From assembly GCA_016194935.1 (NCBI GenBank), contig JACQAO010000056.1, forward strand, positions 1-64,000: 64,000 bases of DNA, in the 5' to 3' direction. The translations under genes were made by a program, and so were the position numbers. Each line of letters opens with the position of its first letter. Position 1 is the first letter of the stretch. This document shows, in pieces, positions 24,521 to 36,095 of the stretch. This DNA comes from Betaproteobacteria bacterium. Its GTDB lineage: Bacteria; Pseudomonadota; Gammaproteobacteria; Burkholderiales; Rhodocyclaceae. Below the pieces are notes generated by a model. It saw only the letters and a list, made by a program, of their open reading frames with translations, did no database searches and was not told the origin of the DNA.

Positions 24521-24766
24521 ATGCCAACGATACGCGGAATATCCGGCCCGTACCGGCTGTTTTTTGTCAGCTTTGATTGCCACGAGCCGCAGCATGTTCA
24601 TGTGCAACGGGAACGCAGAACATGCAAGTACTGGATGGAGCCTGTCGTGCTGGCGAGCAATCACGGCTTTTCGCCAATTGAATTGAACTCGATTCGTAAA
24701 TTGCTGCACGACAATCGTAGCCGGATATTGGAGGCATGGGATGAACACTGCGACCACCATCGTTGA
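24521..24766 (+). CDS. DUF4160 protein (putative toxin of a TA-like pair)
   Basis: 81 residues from ATG 24521. The family pattern is clear: MPTIRGISGPYRLFFVSFD, EPQHVHVQRE, KYWMEPVVLASNHGFSPIELNSIRKLL, and a closing LEAWDEHC. DUF4160 genes very often precede DUF2442 genes, and the pair has been proposed to be a toxin-antitoxin module. The 3' end overlaps the DUF2442 gene by 26 bases. Its activity has not been inferred from motifs. Confidence 0.85.
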   Translation: MPTIRGISGPYRLFFVSFDCHEPQHVHVQRERRTCKYWMEPVVLASNHGFSPIELNSIRKLLHDNRSRILEAWDEHCDHHR

Positions 24767-25010
24767 ACCGCGTATCTCTGAGCTGCGCGTTACGGAGTCC
24801 GAAATCACCGCTTACCTCGTCGACGGGCGCACCGTGAGCGTGCCTCTGGCTTGGTCGTGGCGTCTGTCCGAGGCAACCGCCGCCCAGCGCGATCATTGGG
24901 AGTTGATTGGCGATGGCGCCAGCGTTCATTGGCCTGAGGTCGATGAGGACATCAGCATTGAAGGCATGTTGCACGGTATCCCCGCACCGAGGCCGGTTGC
25001 CGTTTCGTGA
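24741..25010 (+). CDS. DUF2442 protein (putative antitoxin partner)
   Basis: 89 residues. The DUF2442 core reads ITAYLVDGRTVSVPLAWSWRLSEAT, followed by HWELIGDGASVHWPEVDEDISIEGML. GGAGG at 24730-24734 inside the preceding gene serves the ATG. The 26-base overlap indicates translational coupling with the DUF4160 gene, the usual toxin-antitoxin-like arrangement. Confidence 0.87.
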   Translation: MNTATTIVEPRISELRVTESEITAYLVDGRTVSVPLAWSWRLSEATAAQRDHWELIGDGASVHWPEVDEDISIEGMLHGIPAPRPVAVS

Positions 25011-25094
25011 ATAAAAAGTAGTCTGTCCCTGAAAATACTGCTGGACTGAGCGCACATCTGGTTTTTGTCGCGGAATGCGTGTGAAAACACCCAT

Positions 25095-25123
25095 TTGCAG
25101 GCAGGAAATTTGACGGCTACACT
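25095..25123 (+). promoter_or_regulatory. Candidate promoter for the DUF4258/DUF2283 pair
   Basis: TTGCAG (25095-25100), a 17-base spacer and TACACT (25118-25123) lie about 40 bases ahead of the TTG start at 25162. Confidence 0.45.
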
Positions 25124-25161
25124 TGGCAGATGTTCAGTGAACGATTCAGGAAACCGTCCGA

Positions 25162-25380
25162 TTGACGGATCACGCGGCCAGGCGAATGCGTGAGCGGGGC
25201 ATCGAAATGGATATTTTGGTAGATATGATTGATAACGGGACGATCAAATTCAAGGATGAAACCCATTTTTGGGCATTCAAGACATACCCTGGGCGGTCGG
25301 ATAACATGCTTTGTGCCGCCGCTATTGAGGGCGAAGCCATCATTGTAAAAACGGTGATGCATCACTTTAGCGAGGCGTAG
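25162..25380 (+). CDS. DUF4258-like small protein (putative toxin)
   Basis: 72 residues from TTG 25162, with AGGA about ten bases upstream; an ATG at 25186 is a shorter alternative. The N-terminal LTDHAARRMRERGIEMDILVDMI pattern is that of the DUF4258 group, which is related to RelE-like small toxins. The C-terminal half reads AAAIEGEAIIVKTVMHHF. The DUF2283 gene follows after two bases, so the pair looks like a second toxin-antitoxin-type unit. Confidence 0.7.
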   Translation: MTDHAARRMRERGIEMDILVDMIDNGTIKFKDETHFWAFKTYPGRSDNMLCAAAIEGEAIIVKTVMHHFSEA

Positions 25381-25382
25381 CC

Positions 25383-25577
25383 ATGCACACGACTTATTAT
25401 CCAGACGACGATATTCTTGAAATCAAGTTTTCAAGCAAACCCATCGTCAGGGAAATTTCTCAGGACTGGAATACCTGCGTCAGCTATGACGCTGACGGCA
25501 AGGTCGCTGAAATGGTAATTCTGGAAGCCCATGTTTCCGGCGCGTGGCCGGTGGATGAGCAGCGCAAAGCCGCGTAG
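25383..25577 (+). CDS. DUF2283 protein (putative antitoxin partner)
   Basis: 64 residues with the DUF2283 pattern: YYPDDDILEIKFSSKPIVREISQDWN followed by CVSYDADGKVAEMVILEA. Members are often encoded directly after small DUF4258 or BrnT-like genes. The two-base spacing to the upstream gene indicates co-translation. No DNA-binding domain is visible. Confidence 0.85.
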   Translation: MHTTYYPDDDILEIKFSSKPIVREISQDWNTCVSYDADGKVAEMVILEAHVSGAWPVDEQRKAA

Positions 25578-25632
25578 GTTTTTTCCGGTAGAGCCTTGAC
25601 TCAAGGCTGTGCGGTGCCGGGACGACGGATGA

Positions 25633-28097
<2,465 letters not shown>

Positions 28098-28137
28098 GTC
28101 ACTGAATCGATATCATTGATCCCGAAAACACTGTGAC

Positions 28138-28971
28138 ATGAAACTTTGCAATTTCGATGTTGGCCTCAAGCACCCGCTGTTCCTGATTGCCGGCCCCTGC
28201 GTGATCGAGTCGCGCCAGTTGGCCCTGGATACCGCTGGCGAGTTGAAGGAAATGTGCGCGTCGCTGGGCGTTCCCTTCATCTACAAGTCTTCCTTCGACA
28301 AAGCCAACCGCAGCTCCGGCCAGTCGCCGCGCGGGCCAGGCTTGGAGCAGGGACTGTCTATCCTGGCCGAAGTGAAGCAACAGATCGGCGTGCCGGTGCT
28401 GACCGATGTGCACAACGAGCGCGAGATTGCTGAAGTCGCCGCAGTGGTCGATGTGCTCCAGACACCGGCCTTTCTTTGCCGCCAGACGGATTTCATCGAA
28501 GCCGTGGCGCGTTGCGGCAAGCCAGTGAATATCAAGAAGGGGCAATTCCTTGCACCGGGCGACATGCAGCATGTCGTCGCCAAGGCCAAGGCCGCCAATG
28601 GCGGCGCGGACAGCATCCTGGTATGCGAGCGCGGCGCGAGTTTTGGTTACAATAATTTGGTCTCTGACATGCGCAGCCTGTCCATCATGCGCGGCGCCGG
28701 TTGCCCGGTGGTGTTCGACGCCACGCATTCGGTGCAGTTGCCGGGCGGGCAGGGCAGCACCTCCGGTGGGCAACGCGAATTCGTGCCGGTGCTGGCGCGG
28801 GCGGCGGTGGCGGTGGGCGTTGCCGGGCTGTTCATGGAAACGCACCCGAATCCCGAGCAGGCGCTCTCCGACGGCCCCAATGCCTGGCCGCTAAGCAAGA
28901 TGCGGGCGCTGCTTGAATCCCTGCGCGACATCGACGCGCTGGTCAAGCGCCACGGTTTTCTGGAGACTTGA
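28138..28971 (+). CDS. kdsA: 2-dehydro-3-deoxyphosphooctonate aldolase (KDO-8-P synthase)
   Basis: 277 residues. Family motifs: [45 protein letters not shown], and [14 protein letters not shown]. It condenses PEP with arabinose-5-phosphate to KDO-8-phosphate for lipopolysaccharide, confirming a Gram-negative host. It sits 40 bp after lepB and two bases before the DUF1330 gene, and leads into eno, a gene order seen in betaproteobacteria. Confidence 0.97.
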   Translation: MKLCNFDVGLKHPLFLIAGPCVIESRQLALDTAGELKEMCASLGVPFIYKSSFDKANRSSGQSPRGPGLEQGLSILAEVKQQIGVPVLTDVHNEREIAEVAAVVDVLQTPAFLCRQTDFIEAVARCGKPVNIKKGQFLAPGDMQHVVAKAKAANGGADSILVCERGASFGYNNLVSDMRSLSIMRGAGCPVVFDATHSVQLPGGQGSTSGGQREFVPVLARAAVAVGVAGLFMETHPNPEQALSDGPNAWPLSKMRALLESLRDIDALVKRHGFLET

Positions 28972-28973
28972 AC

Positions 28974-29261
28974 ATGGCTGCTTATCTGGTGGTGGACAGC
29001 AAGGTGAAGGATCTGCAAAAAATCCTGAAATACCGCGAGCTGGCGCAACAGGCTGTCTCACAGTATGGCGGTCGCTACCTGGCGCGCGGTGGCGCCTGCA
29101 CAGCGCTGGAAGGCAACTGGCAACCGGAGCGGCTGGTGATCGTGGAGTTCCCGTCATCCGAATTGGCGCGGCAGTTTTATGATTCACCGGAATATCTCGC
29201 GGCGCGCGAAGCCCGTGCCGCCGCAGCGGATTTCGACATGTTGCTGGTCGAAGGCACTTGA
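28974..29261 (+). CDS. DUF1330 domain protein
   Basis: 95 residues from ATG 28974, two bases after the kdsA stop. A small ferredoxin-like alpha/beta barrel of the DUF1330 family: AAYLVVDSKVKD, GGRYLARGG, and ERLVIVEFPSSELARQFYDSPEY. No enzymatic function is established for the family. The position between kdsA and eno is typical of related betaproteobacteria. Confidence 0.9.
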   Translation: MAAYLVVDSKVKDLQKILKYRELAQQAVSQYGGRYLARGGACTALEGNWQPERLVIVEFPSSELARQFYDSPEYLAAREARAAAADFDMLLVEGT

Positions 29262-29278
29262 GTTCCATTTTTTGTTAG

Positions 29279-30574
<1,296 letters not shown>

Positions 30575-30853
30575 ATGCGCTGGCCGACGCTGGTGCTGTT
30601 GGCGTTGATCGCCTTGCTACAGTACCCGCTGTGGCTTGGCAAAGGCGGCTGGCTCAAAGTGTGGGAGGCGGATCGCCAGTCGCAGGCGCAACGCGATCTG
30701 AACCAGAAACTCGAACAGCGCAACGCCGGCCTGGATGCCGAAGTGCGCGATCTCAAGAGCGGCTACGACGCCATTGAGGAACGCGCGCGTTATGAACTTG
30801 GCCTGATCAAGCAGGATGAGACCTTTGTCCAGGTACCGCAGAAACAGCCGTGA
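30575..30853 (+). CDS. ftsB: Cell division protein FtsB
   Basis: 92 residues starting directly after the eno stop. One N-terminal membrane helix ([17 protein letters not shown]) is followed by a coiled coil ([22 protein letters not shown]) and the conserved [18 protein letters not shown]. It is part of the FtsQLB complex of the divisome. The eno-ftsB order is widespread in proteobacteria. Confidence 0.95.
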   Translation: MRWPTLVLLALIALLQYPLWLGKGGWLKVWEADRQSQAQRDLNQKLEQRNAGLDAEVRDLKSGYDAIEERARYELGLIKQDETFVQVPQKQP

Positions 30854-30869
30854 ATCGCTGTCGTCACGC

Positions 30870-31394
30870 CTATGGAATTATCCGGAGTTGCGCCGCATAA
30901 AGTTTCCAGCGCGCCACATAGTGCTCCGCGCCCAACAACTGTTGTGCAACTTCCTCGTCGCTCAGCGTGCGTACCACTTTGGCGGGTGCGCCGAGTATCA
31001 GCGAACGTTCTGGGAACTCCTTGCCTTCCGGCACCACCGATCCAGCGGCGACCAGGCAGTGCTTGCCGATGCGTACCCGGTTGAGAATAATTGCACCGAT
31101 GCCGATCAGCACGCCGTCGTCGACAGTGCACCCATGCAGCATGGCTTGATGGCCGACGGTGACGTTGCTGCCGAGTGTCAGCGGGACTCCTACGTCGGTG
31201 TGCAGTACGGCGTTATCCTGGATATTGGAGCCTGCGCCGATGGTGATCAGATCGTTGTCGCCGCGAACCACGGCGCCGAAAAATACGCCGACGCCGGATT
31301 CGAGAATCACCGAACCAATGACCGTGGCAGTGTCGGCCACCCAGCTATCGGCGGCGCAGCGGGGGTGTCGGTCGCCCAAGGTGTAGATCGGCAT
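30870..31394 (-). CDS. Gamma-class carbonic anhydrase family protein (YrdA type)
   Basis: 174 residues of left-handed beta-helix hexapeptide repeats. SVILESGVGVFFGAVVRGD, NIQDNAVLHTD and VTVGHQAMLHGCTV carry the three metal-ligand His residues of gamma carbonic anhydrase-like proteins. Activity of YrdA-type members varies. It is convergent with ftsB, 16 bp away, and a single gene with a separate promoter in the short gap before the DUF3301 gene. Confidence 0.93.
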   Translation of the reverse strand: MPIYTLGDRHPRCAADSWVADTATVIGSVILESGVGVFFGAVVRGDNDLITIGAGSNIQDNAVLHTDVGVPLTLGSNVTVGHQAMLHGCTVDDGVLIGIGAIILNRVRIGKHCLVAAGSVVPEGKEFPERSLILGAPAKVVRTLSDEEVAQQLLGAEHYVARWKLYAAQLRIIP

Positions 31395-31444
31395 TTTGCG
31401 GCTCCAGTGTTGAAAATTTATGTATTCTCAATGGCGAATTCTAC

Positions 31445-31756
31445 ATGTCCATTTTTGAAATTCTCGGGTTAACTTTGCTGGGCGCTGGCGCCTGGCTCTG
31501 GCTGGATAGCCTGAAAACCAGAGAGATCGCCGTGTCCACTGGCCGTAGCGTCTGCGCGGCGGAAGGCTTGCAATTTCTCGACGAAAGTGTCGCCATTGAA
31601 TCGCTCTGGCCGGCGCGGGACGGTGAGGGTTCCTTGAAATTGCGGCGCGTCTACAGTTTCGAGTACAGCGACACCGGAAATAATCGTTGCAAGGGCAGCG
31701 TCACTTTGATCGGTCAGCAGGTGGTGACGTTTTATGTCGGGCCGAGATTGGTGTGA
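31445..31756 (+). CDS. DUF3301 domain protein
   Basis: 103 residues with one N-terminal membrane helix (ILGLTLLGAGAWLWLDSL). The DUF3301 core follows: CAAEGLQFLDESVAI, then LKLRRVYSFEYSDTG. Membrane-anchored protein of unknown function found in beta- and gammaproteobacteria. Convergent with folE, whose stop is 15 bp away. Confidence 0.88.
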   Translation: MSIFEILGLTLLGAGAWLWLDSLKTREIAVSTGRSVCAAEGLQFLDESVAIESLWPARDGEGSLKLRRVYSFEYSDTGNNRCKGSVTLIGQQVVTFYVGPRLV

Positions 31757-31770
31757 TCTGGTTTCTGCGA

Positions 31771-32409
31771 TCAAACCGGGCGTCCGCCGATGGCCCGCAG
31801 AAATTCACTGCGCAGTTGATCCGAGCGTTCGAAGGCCCCGGTAAAGGCTTGCGTCACTACTCGCTCATCACCGCGCCTATCCTCTCCCAGCAGCAGGCAC
31901 AACTGCTCCGCCTCGACCACGCAGGCCGCGCCTTGGGCTTTGCCGTGATTCATCATGGCTTCGGCGATGTCGCGGGTCATCCATTCCTGATAGGTGAAGC
32001 GATGGCCGATGGCATCCACCAGCCGGGCGATGCGCCCGAAGCCGTGCAGGCGTCCGCCGGGCAGGTAAGCAACATGCGCCAGGCCGCGAAACGGCACCAG
32101 ATGATGCGGGCATACCCCATGCACTGCGATGCCGCGAATCACCACCATGTCGGTGCGATGATCGGCGAAGCCTTCGCCCAGCGCCTCGGCGGGATCCAGC
32201 TCATATCCGCCGAGCAGGCGTTTCTGCCATAGCTCCCGCACCCGTTCGGCGGTCCTGCCCATGTGCTGCATGTCCGGCGCAATGCCGCAGGCGCGCAGCA
32301 GTGCGCTGACGGCCTGCTCGAAAGCCTCGGGGTCGAAGGGATTCTGGCGGGCTATCCCGATGCCGGTCGAGGTGACGGGGGCAGGGTGGTGATCGGTGCA
32401 ATCGGACAT
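31771..32409 (-). CDS. folE: GTP cyclohydrolase I
   Basis: 212 residues from ATG 32409; the longer frame beginning at 32565 runs into the divergent gene and is not used. The zinc site is visible as Cys100 and His103 in VCPHHLVPF and a later Cys in EAEQLCLLL. GRTAERVRELW and RFTYQEWMTRDIA match the family. It makes dihydroneopterin triphosphate from GTP for folate synthesis. The usual GLSK after the zinc motif reads GFGR, a mild divergence. Confidence 0.93.
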   Translation of the reverse strand: MSDCTDHHPAPVTSTGIGIARQNPFDPEAFEQAVSALLRACGIAPDMQHMGRTAERVRELWQKRLLGGYELDPAEALGEGFADHRTDMVVIRGIAVHGVCPHHLVPFRGLAHVAYLPGGRLHGFGRIARLVDAIGHRFTYQEWMTRDIAEAMMNHGKAQGAACVVEAEQLCLLLGEDRRGDERVVTQAFTGAFERSDQLRSEFLRAIGGRPV

Positions 32410-32533
32410 GGTAGTTTCCCGGAAATTTCTGGAGAGGAAAATCATACACTGCGCGACCCGTAACAACAGGCCGGGAACAAAGAAACGCTCCATAATCACG
32501 GTCTTTGAACAAACTGTGCAGCACTGTGCCTCA

Positions 32534-33838
32534 ATGACAACCTCTTCCCCTTGCGTCGCCATCATCGGCGCCGGCCCCGCCGGATTGATGGCGGCTGAGG
32601 CTTTGAGCCGGCATGGACAGGGGCTGCGGGTCGATGTCTATGACGCCATGCCATCCGTGGCGCGCAAGTTTCTGATGGCGGGCAAGGGTGGCTTGAATCT
32701 CACCCATGCTGAACCGCGCGAGGCATTCATGTCGCGCTATGGCAGCCGCAGTGAGCGAATTGCGCCGCTGCTGGAGGCTTTCGGACCGCAGGCTTTACAC
32801 GAGTGGGTGCGCGGGTTGGGCATCGAAACTTTCATCGGTTCGTCGGGGCGCGTGTTTCCCGCCGACATGAAGGCCGCGCCCTTGCTGTGTGCCTGGCTGC
32901 ACCGCTTGCGTCAGTCGGGAGTGCATTTCCATATGCGTCATCGCTGGTGTGGTTGGGAAACTCCTGGGGATGGCGGCAGGGCGCTGCGTTTCTTCACGTC
33001 TGACGGCGAGCAAGCGGTGCGCGCCGATGCGGTGATCCTGGCCTTGGGCGGTGGCAGTTGGGCGCGTCTGGGCTCCGATGGAGCATGGACATCACTACTG
33101 GCGCAGGAGGGTGTTGCCGTTGCACCGTTGCGGTCATCGAACTGCGGTTTCGACGCGGCTGGCGAAGGTTGGAGCGAGCACTTTCGCGGACGTTTTGCTG
33201 GTCAGCCGGTCAAGCCTGTGGTTGTGAGTTTCACCGACTCGACGGGCCATGTCCATCGCAAGCAGGGCGAGTTCGTAGTGACGGCCAGCGGCGTCGAAGG
33301 CGGTTTGATCTATGCGTTATCCGCAAGCTTGCGCGACACGATTGCCGCTACGGGTTCCGCCACACTGCATCTCGATCTGGCGCCTGGCTGGGAATTGTCG
33401 CGCCTCACCAAAGAAGTGTCGCGGCCACGCGGTTCCCGTTCGATTTCCAGCCATTTGCAGAGTCGCCTGAACATCAAAGGGGTGAAGACCGGCTTGCTGC
33501 GGGAACTGCTGACGGCGGATGATTTTGCTGATCCCGTCCGGCTGGCCGCAGCCATCAAGGCGCTGCCGCTGCGCCTGAGCGCAACCCGCCCGCTGGATGA
33601 AGCCATCAGCAGCGCGGGCGGCGTGGCTTTCGAGTCGCTTGATGAACGGCTGATGATTCGTTCAATGCCGGGCGTATTCTGCGCCGGCGAAATGCTGGAC
33701 TGGGAAGCGCCCACCGGCGGCTACCTGCTGACTGCCTGCTTCGCCAGTGGCCATGCCGCAGGGCTGGGCGCGCGGGACTGGCTGCATCATGTCGATTCCG
33801 GATCGACGGCGGGGGCCGCAGACTCGGAAGACGGCTGA
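32534..33838 (+). CDS. FAD-dependent oxidoreductase, HI0933/BaiN family
   Basis: 434 residues from ATG 32534. The N-terminal dinucleotide fold is VAIIGAGPAGLMAAEAL, followed by KFLMAGKGGLNLTHAEP, the hallmark of HI0933/YhiN flavoproteins. SSGRVFPADMKA and, near the end, CAGEMLDWEAPTGGYLLTACFASG also fit. The shape matches the TIGR03862 subgroup. It binds FAD; the physiological substrate is not known. Its 3' end overlaps a short opposite-strand gene (33787-33963) by 52 bases. Confidence 0.9.
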   Translation: MTTSSPCVAIIGAGPAGLMAAEALSRHGQGLRVDVYDAMPSVARKFLMAGKGGLNLTHAEPREAFMSRYGSRSERIAPLLEAFGPQALHEWVRGLGIETFIGSSGRVFPADMKAAPLLCAWLHRLRQSGVHFHMRHRWCGWETPGDGGRALRFFTSDGEQAVRADAVILALGGGSWARLGSDGAWTSLLAQEGVAVAPLRSSNCGFDAAGEGWSEHFRGRFAGQPVKPVVVSFTDSTGHVHRKQGEFVVTASGVEGGLIYALSASLRDTIAATGSATLHLDLAPGWELSRLTKEVSRPRGSRSISSHLQSRLNIKGVKTGLLRELLTADDFADPVRLAAAIKALPLRLSATRPLDEAISSAGGVAFESLDERLMIRSMPGVFCAGEMLDWEAPTGGYLLTACFASGHAAGLGARDWLHHVDSGSTAGAADSEDG

Positions 33839-33963
33839 TCGGGGTTTTCTGTGTCGGGCTGCACCGCGTTCTTTTCGTGCTTGCGTTTCAGTTTTTCCTC
33901 GTGCTTCTTCTTTTTGGCAATTTCTTTTTGACGTTTTTCAAACTGGAAATTTGGTTTTGCCAC
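33787..33963 (-). CDS. Small conserved basic/charged protein
   Basis: 58 residues from GTG (33963-33961), with AGGTGA upstream on the minus strand. The N-terminus VAKPNFQFEKRQKEIAKKKK followed by HEEKLKRKHEK matches a small conserved hypothetical protein of proteobacteria that usually starts MAKPNxxFEKRQ. The C-terminal third is acidic and Pro/Ser-rich. The gene overlaps the 3' end of the convergent flavoprotein gene. Function unknown; the charged helix suggests a nucleic-acid or ribosome contact, but that is a guess. Confidence 0.7.
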   Translation of the reverse strand: MAKPNFQFEKRQKEIAKKKKHEEKLKRKHEKNAVQPDTENPDQPSSESAAPAVDPEST

Positions 33964-34006
33964 ATTGTCACCTCATGGAAGTATGGTTCGGATTCTGAAT
34001 TGTCAG

Positions 34007-34837
34007 TCATGCTGTCGTAAAAAAACGCTGCCCCATTTCCTCCAGTCCCAGTGTTCGCAACAATTCCTGCAAGCGCCCGGCGGGCCGCTGGCGCGGCAGA
34101 TCCTTGAAACTGGCGATGATGAGTTCGTTTTTCATCGAATGCTCCCATCCCACCAACTCGGTGACATTAACCTGGTAGCCGTGCGCTTCAAGCTGCAGGC
34201 AGCGCAATACATTGGTAAGGTGGCTGCCAAACTCGCGGGTATGCAGCGGATGGCGAGATAGTTCGGCCAAAACGCGATGCTCACGACTGATGAGCATTTT
34301 ACTCTTGTTTTTCCTGAGCACTGCCGCGACCTCTGCCTGGCAACAGGGGGCCAGCACAATAAATTTCACCTGTTTTTCCAGCGCGAAGCGTATCGCGTCA
34401 TCCGTCGCAGTATCGCAGGCGTGCAGCGCGGTGACCAGATCGATGCGCGCCGGCAGGTGCTCCGAAGCGATGGCCTCCGCCACCGACAGGTGCAGGAAAC
34501 TCATGCCGGGAAAATCCAGCTTGAGCGCCAGATCGCGTGATTTGGCGACCAGATCATCGCGTCTTTCAATGCCGTAAATGCGGGCGTCATTCATTTGCGA
34601 TTTGAAAAACAGATCGTAAAGAATGAAGCCCAGGTAGGACTTGCCAGCGCCGTGATCGACTATCTGGATATCCGGATGCGCTTGCCGAATTTCCTCCAAC
34701 AGGGGTTCGATGAATTGGGCCAGATGATAAATCTGTTTTAGCTTGCGCCGGCTATCCTGGTTCATCTTGCCGTCGCGCGTGAGGATATGCAGTTCCTTCA
34801 GCAGTTCGAGCGATTGCCCCGGCTTGATTTCGTGCAT
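34007..34837 (-). CDS. Class I SAM-dependent methyltransferase (Methyltransf_32-like)
   Basis: 276 residues. The SAM-binding motif I is IQIVDHGAGKSYLGFILYD, followed by IYGIERRDDLV and DLVTALHACDTATDDAIRFAL. APCCQAEV is the Cys-Cys motif typical of this methyltransferase group. Both RNA and protein substrates are known in related families, so the target is open. The neighbouring S4 RNA-binding and GTPase genes would fit a ribosome or RNA role, but they lie on the opposite strand. Confidence 0.8.
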   Translation of the reverse strand: MHEIKPGQSLELLKELHILTRDGKMNQDSRRKLKQIYHLAQFIEPLLEEIRQAHPDIQIVDHGAGKSYLGFILYDLFFKSQMNDARIYGIERRDDLVAKSRDLALKLDFPGMSFLHLSVAEAIASEHLPARIDLVTALHACDTATDDAIRFALEKQVKFIVLAPCCQAEVAAVLRKNKSKMLISREHRVLAELSRHPLHTREFGSHLTNVLRCLQLEAHGYQVNVTELVGWEHSMKNELIIASFKDLPRQRPAGRLQELLRTLGLEEMGQRFFTTA

Positions 34838-34955
34838 GTTCTTCGGGATGCCGTCGATTGATTTGGATAGACGAAGTATAGCCGGTGTTACGATACGTTA
34901 TGATGCGTCCCGGCCATCAGTTACGTATAAGATAACCATACCCTCTGGGGCATAA

Positions 34956-35189
34956 ATGCAAACCATAGAATTTCAACTGGATAACACACATACGCACGTC
35001 GAGCTGTGCAATCTGCTGAAGCTGACTGGCGTGGCCAGCAGCGGCGGGCAAGGCAAGCTGATGGTGGCGAACGGCGAAGTGAGCGTCGATGGCAAACCGG
35101 AAAGCCGCAAAACCGCCAAAATACTTGCGGGTCAGGTGGTGGAGTGCCTCGGCACGCAGATTACCGTAGTCGCCGCCGGAGCAGCCTGA
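34956..35189 (+). CDS. S4-domain RNA-binding protein (YbcJ-like)
   Basis: 77 residues forming a single S4 domain: FQLDNTHTHVELCNLLKLTGVASSGGQGKLMV, then NGEVSVDGKPESRKTAKILAGQ. Members bind structured RNA, probably during ribosome assembly. The GTPase gene follows after six bases, so the two are co-transcribed and may act on the same ribosomal target. Confidence 0.9.
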   Translation: MQTIEFQLDNTHTHVELCNLLKLTGVASSGGQGKLMVANGEVSVDGKPESRKTAKILAGQVVECLGTQITVVAAGAA

Positions 35190-35195
35190 TTCCTC

Positions 35196-36095
35196 ATGAC
35201 GATTCAATGGTATCCCGGTCACATGACTCTGGCCCGCAAGAAGGCGGCCGAGACTATGGCGCTGACCGACGTAGTGATTGAAGTGGTGGATGCGCGCCTG
35301 CCCGAGGCCAGCAGCAATCCGATGATCCATGAACTGCGCCTGCACCGCCAGCGGCCATGCCTGAAAATACTCAACAAGGCCGACCTGGCCGATCCGCTGG
35401 TAACCAAGGCGTGGCTCGGCTACTACAACCACCAGCCGGGCATCAAAGCGGTGGCGATGTCCAGCAAGAAGCCGGCTGATGTGGCCAAGGTACCCAAGCT
35501 CTGCCAGGCGCTTGCGCCGCATCGTGACGATAATCTAAAACCCTTGCGCATGATGATCATGGGCGTGCCGAATGCCGGCAAGTCGACCTTGATGAATGCG
35601 CTGGTGAAGCGCCGGGTGGCGGCGGTGGGTGACGAACCGGCGGTCACCAAGGCGCAGCAGCGTTTCGACCTCGGCCCGCGCATGACACTGGTCGATACGC
35701 CGGGCATGCTCTGGCCGAAAATCGAACACCCCAGCGATGGTCTGATGCTCGCTGCCAGCCATGCGGTGGGGCGCAATGCCGTAATCGAAGAGGAAGTCGC
35801 GGTGTTTCTCGCCGACATCCTGCTGCGCCGTTATCCCGCCCTGCTAACCGCGCGTTACGCTTTCGCTGTGGCGGAACTCGACGGCGCGGCTGTGCTCGAA
35901 GCGGTGGCCCGCAAGCGTGGCTGCCTGCTGAAAGGCAAGGGTGGCGAACCCGATCTGGAAAAAGCCGCGATGCTGCTGCTGACGGACTACCGCAGCGGCG
36001 CCCTGGGCCGCATCAGCCTGGAAACTCCGGCCAGCCGCGCCGCCATGCTCGCCGCGCCGGGTGATCGCGCAACGCCGCCGCTGGATACCGCCTGA
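35196..36095 (+). CDS. ylqF: Circularly permuted ribosome-biogenesis GTPase (YlqF/RbgA)
   Basis: 299 residues with GTPase motifs in permuted order: G4 NKAD (60-63), G5-like SSK, then G1 GVPNAGKST (123-131), and G3 DTPGML. The N-terminus QWYPGHMTLARKKA is the YlqF/MTG1 signature. It assists maturation of the large ribosomal subunit. It is operonic with the S4 protein gene and converges on the M32 carboxypeptidase gene with no gap. Confidence 0.93.
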   Translation: MTIQWYPGHMTLARKKAAETMALTDVVIEVVDARLPEASSNPMIHELRLHRQRPCLKILNKADLADPLVTKAWLGYYNHQPGIKAVAMSSKKPADVAKVPKLCQALAPHRDDNLKPLRMMIMGVPNAGKSTLMNALVKRRVAAVGDEPAVTKAQQRFDLGPRMTLVDTPGMLWPKIEHPSDGLMLAASHAVGRNAVIEEEVAVFLADILLRRYPALLTARYAFAVAELDGAAVLEAVARKRGCLLKGKGGEPDLEKAAMLLLTDYRSGALGRISLETPASRAAMLAAPGDRATPPLDTA

